Assembly: GCA_023401925.1 (NCBI GenBank)
Contig: JAEXDA010000071.1
Span: forward strand, 31,629-95,628
Source of the DNA: Bacillota bacterium
GTDB lineage: Bacteria; Bacillota; UBA4882; UBA8346
Direction: 5' to 3'
DNA: 64,000 nt
A program made the position numbers and the translations under genes. The notes beneath the pieces were generated by a model that was not told where the DNA came from, did no database searches, and saw nothing but the letters and a program-made list of their open reading frames with translations. This document shows positions 63,849 through 64,000 of this stretch, piece after piece; positions within the stretch are counted from its first letter, which is position 1; the number at the start of each line of letters is the position of its first letter.

Positions 63849-63875
63849 AAAGCCTCGCATAAAGCGAGGCTTTTT
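63849..63875 (+). terminator. Terminator after glnK
   Basis: AAGCCTCGC and GCGAGGCTT around ATAAA, followed by TTTT. Confidence 0.88.
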
Positions 63876-63886
63876 GTGTCTTTGAA

Positions 63887-64000
63887 AACCACCGGCTAAG
63901 CCGGTGGTTCCAAAAAGGCTATGCCTATGAGTAGAAAAAAGAATCCTCCCTTGCTAAGATAAATGTGGTTCGCCAACCGCATAAAAAGCAAAGGAGGATA
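63887..64000 (+). mobile_element. 5' end of an IS200/IS605-like element
   Basis: A perfect hairpin AACCACCGGCT-A-AGCCGGTGGTT (63887-63909) is followed by a second one in which ATCCTCCCTTGCT (63943-63955) pairs with AGCAAAGGAGGAT (63987-63999), hiding an AAAGGAGG SD at the window edge; an inner ATGTGGTT/AACCGCAT extends it. Subterminal hairpins and a sequestered SD are known for IS200 tnpA; the transposase would start just beyond 64000. Confidence 0.55.

Noticed and set aside
1..64000. CRISPR array, rRNA, tRNA or prophage
   Set aside because: No regularly spaced repeats, rRNA-like or tRNA-like sequence, or phage genes noticed by eye; tRNAscan and a CRISPR finder would settle it.

Overview
The window comes from a low-to-moderate GC, endospore-forming, probably anaerobic member of the Bacillota (Firmicutes). 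Sporulation genes show this directly: spoIID, a spoIIQ-type gene, spoIIID and mbl lie in the order known from Bacillus, and there are a spore photoproduct lyase homologue and GerPA/GerPF-like spore proteins. T-box leaders, Shine-Dalgarno (SD)-led TTG/GTG starts, veg, EndoA/EndoAI and a desulfoferrodoxin (anaerobic superoxide defence) fit the same picture. BON-domain and TolB-like proteins and a branched-chain amino acid binding protein without a lipobox hint at an unusual, possibly diderm, envelope, but do not prove it. I cannot name the species.

Layout. 0-6 kb: a truncated CapA-type protein, a TtcA-type PP-loop enzyme, PspC, then the minus-strand block spoIID-spoIIQ-spoIIID-mbl. 6-10.3 kb: a NapH-type membrane ferredoxin, CCA-adding enzyme, a four-BON-domain protein and a DUF188 protein. 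10.3-12.7 kb: a T-box leader, phenylacetate-CoA ligase and a double-ACT protein. 13.1-16.3 kb: two overlapping, divergent chemoreceptor-like genes. 16.3-22.1 kb: tsaD, an intergenic cluster of DnaA-box-like sites, a SWIM zinc-finger protein, and a threonine T-box in front of nudix-thrS. 22.4-27.9 kb: a full branched-chain amino acid ABC transporter (livKHMGF) and a CBS-ACT protein. 28-34.7 kb: DUF4015 protein, rplM-rpsI, thiamine pyrophosphokinase, the EndoAI/EndoA toxin-antitoxin pair, tsaE-tsaB-rimI and phoU.

34.9-44.5 kb: L,D-transpeptidase, a sugar-type binding protein, PadR regulator, a degenerate receiver-GGDEF protein, rsmA, a YkuK homologue, veg with two strong promoters, the SPL homologue, an internally deleted dapL pseudogene, murB and a beta-propeller protein. 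44.8-54.1 kb: FadR-type regulator, a second DUF4015 protein, a YfcE phosphodiesterase, a DUF421/DUF4363 pair, a flavin reductase-like protein, an acidic-repeat secreted protein with an active/inactive M16 peptidase pair, and MarR plus desulfoferrodoxin. 54.5-64 kb: DUF554, a K+-independent H+-pumping pyrophosphatase behind a structured leader, a YcxB-like protein, an ArsB/NhaD ion transporter behind a leader with alternative pairings, the GerP-like cluster, amtB-glnK, and the start of an IS200/IS605-like element at the edge.

Working together: tsaD, tsaB and tsaE supply the core of t6A tRNA modification, with CCA-adding enzyme, ThrS and a TtcA-like protein as further tRNA functions. The two T-boxes tie aromatic/branched acid activation and ThrS to tRNA charging. 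The liv transporter, paaK and ACT proteins suggest amino acid uptake and catabolism. The H+-pyrophosphatase and the NhaD-type carrier handle ion gradients. The most notable observations are the two uncharacterised leaders (hppA, nhaD/arsB type), the DnaA-box cluster, an SPL homologue with Ser in place of the expected H-donor Cys, and the paired active/inactive M16 peptidases.
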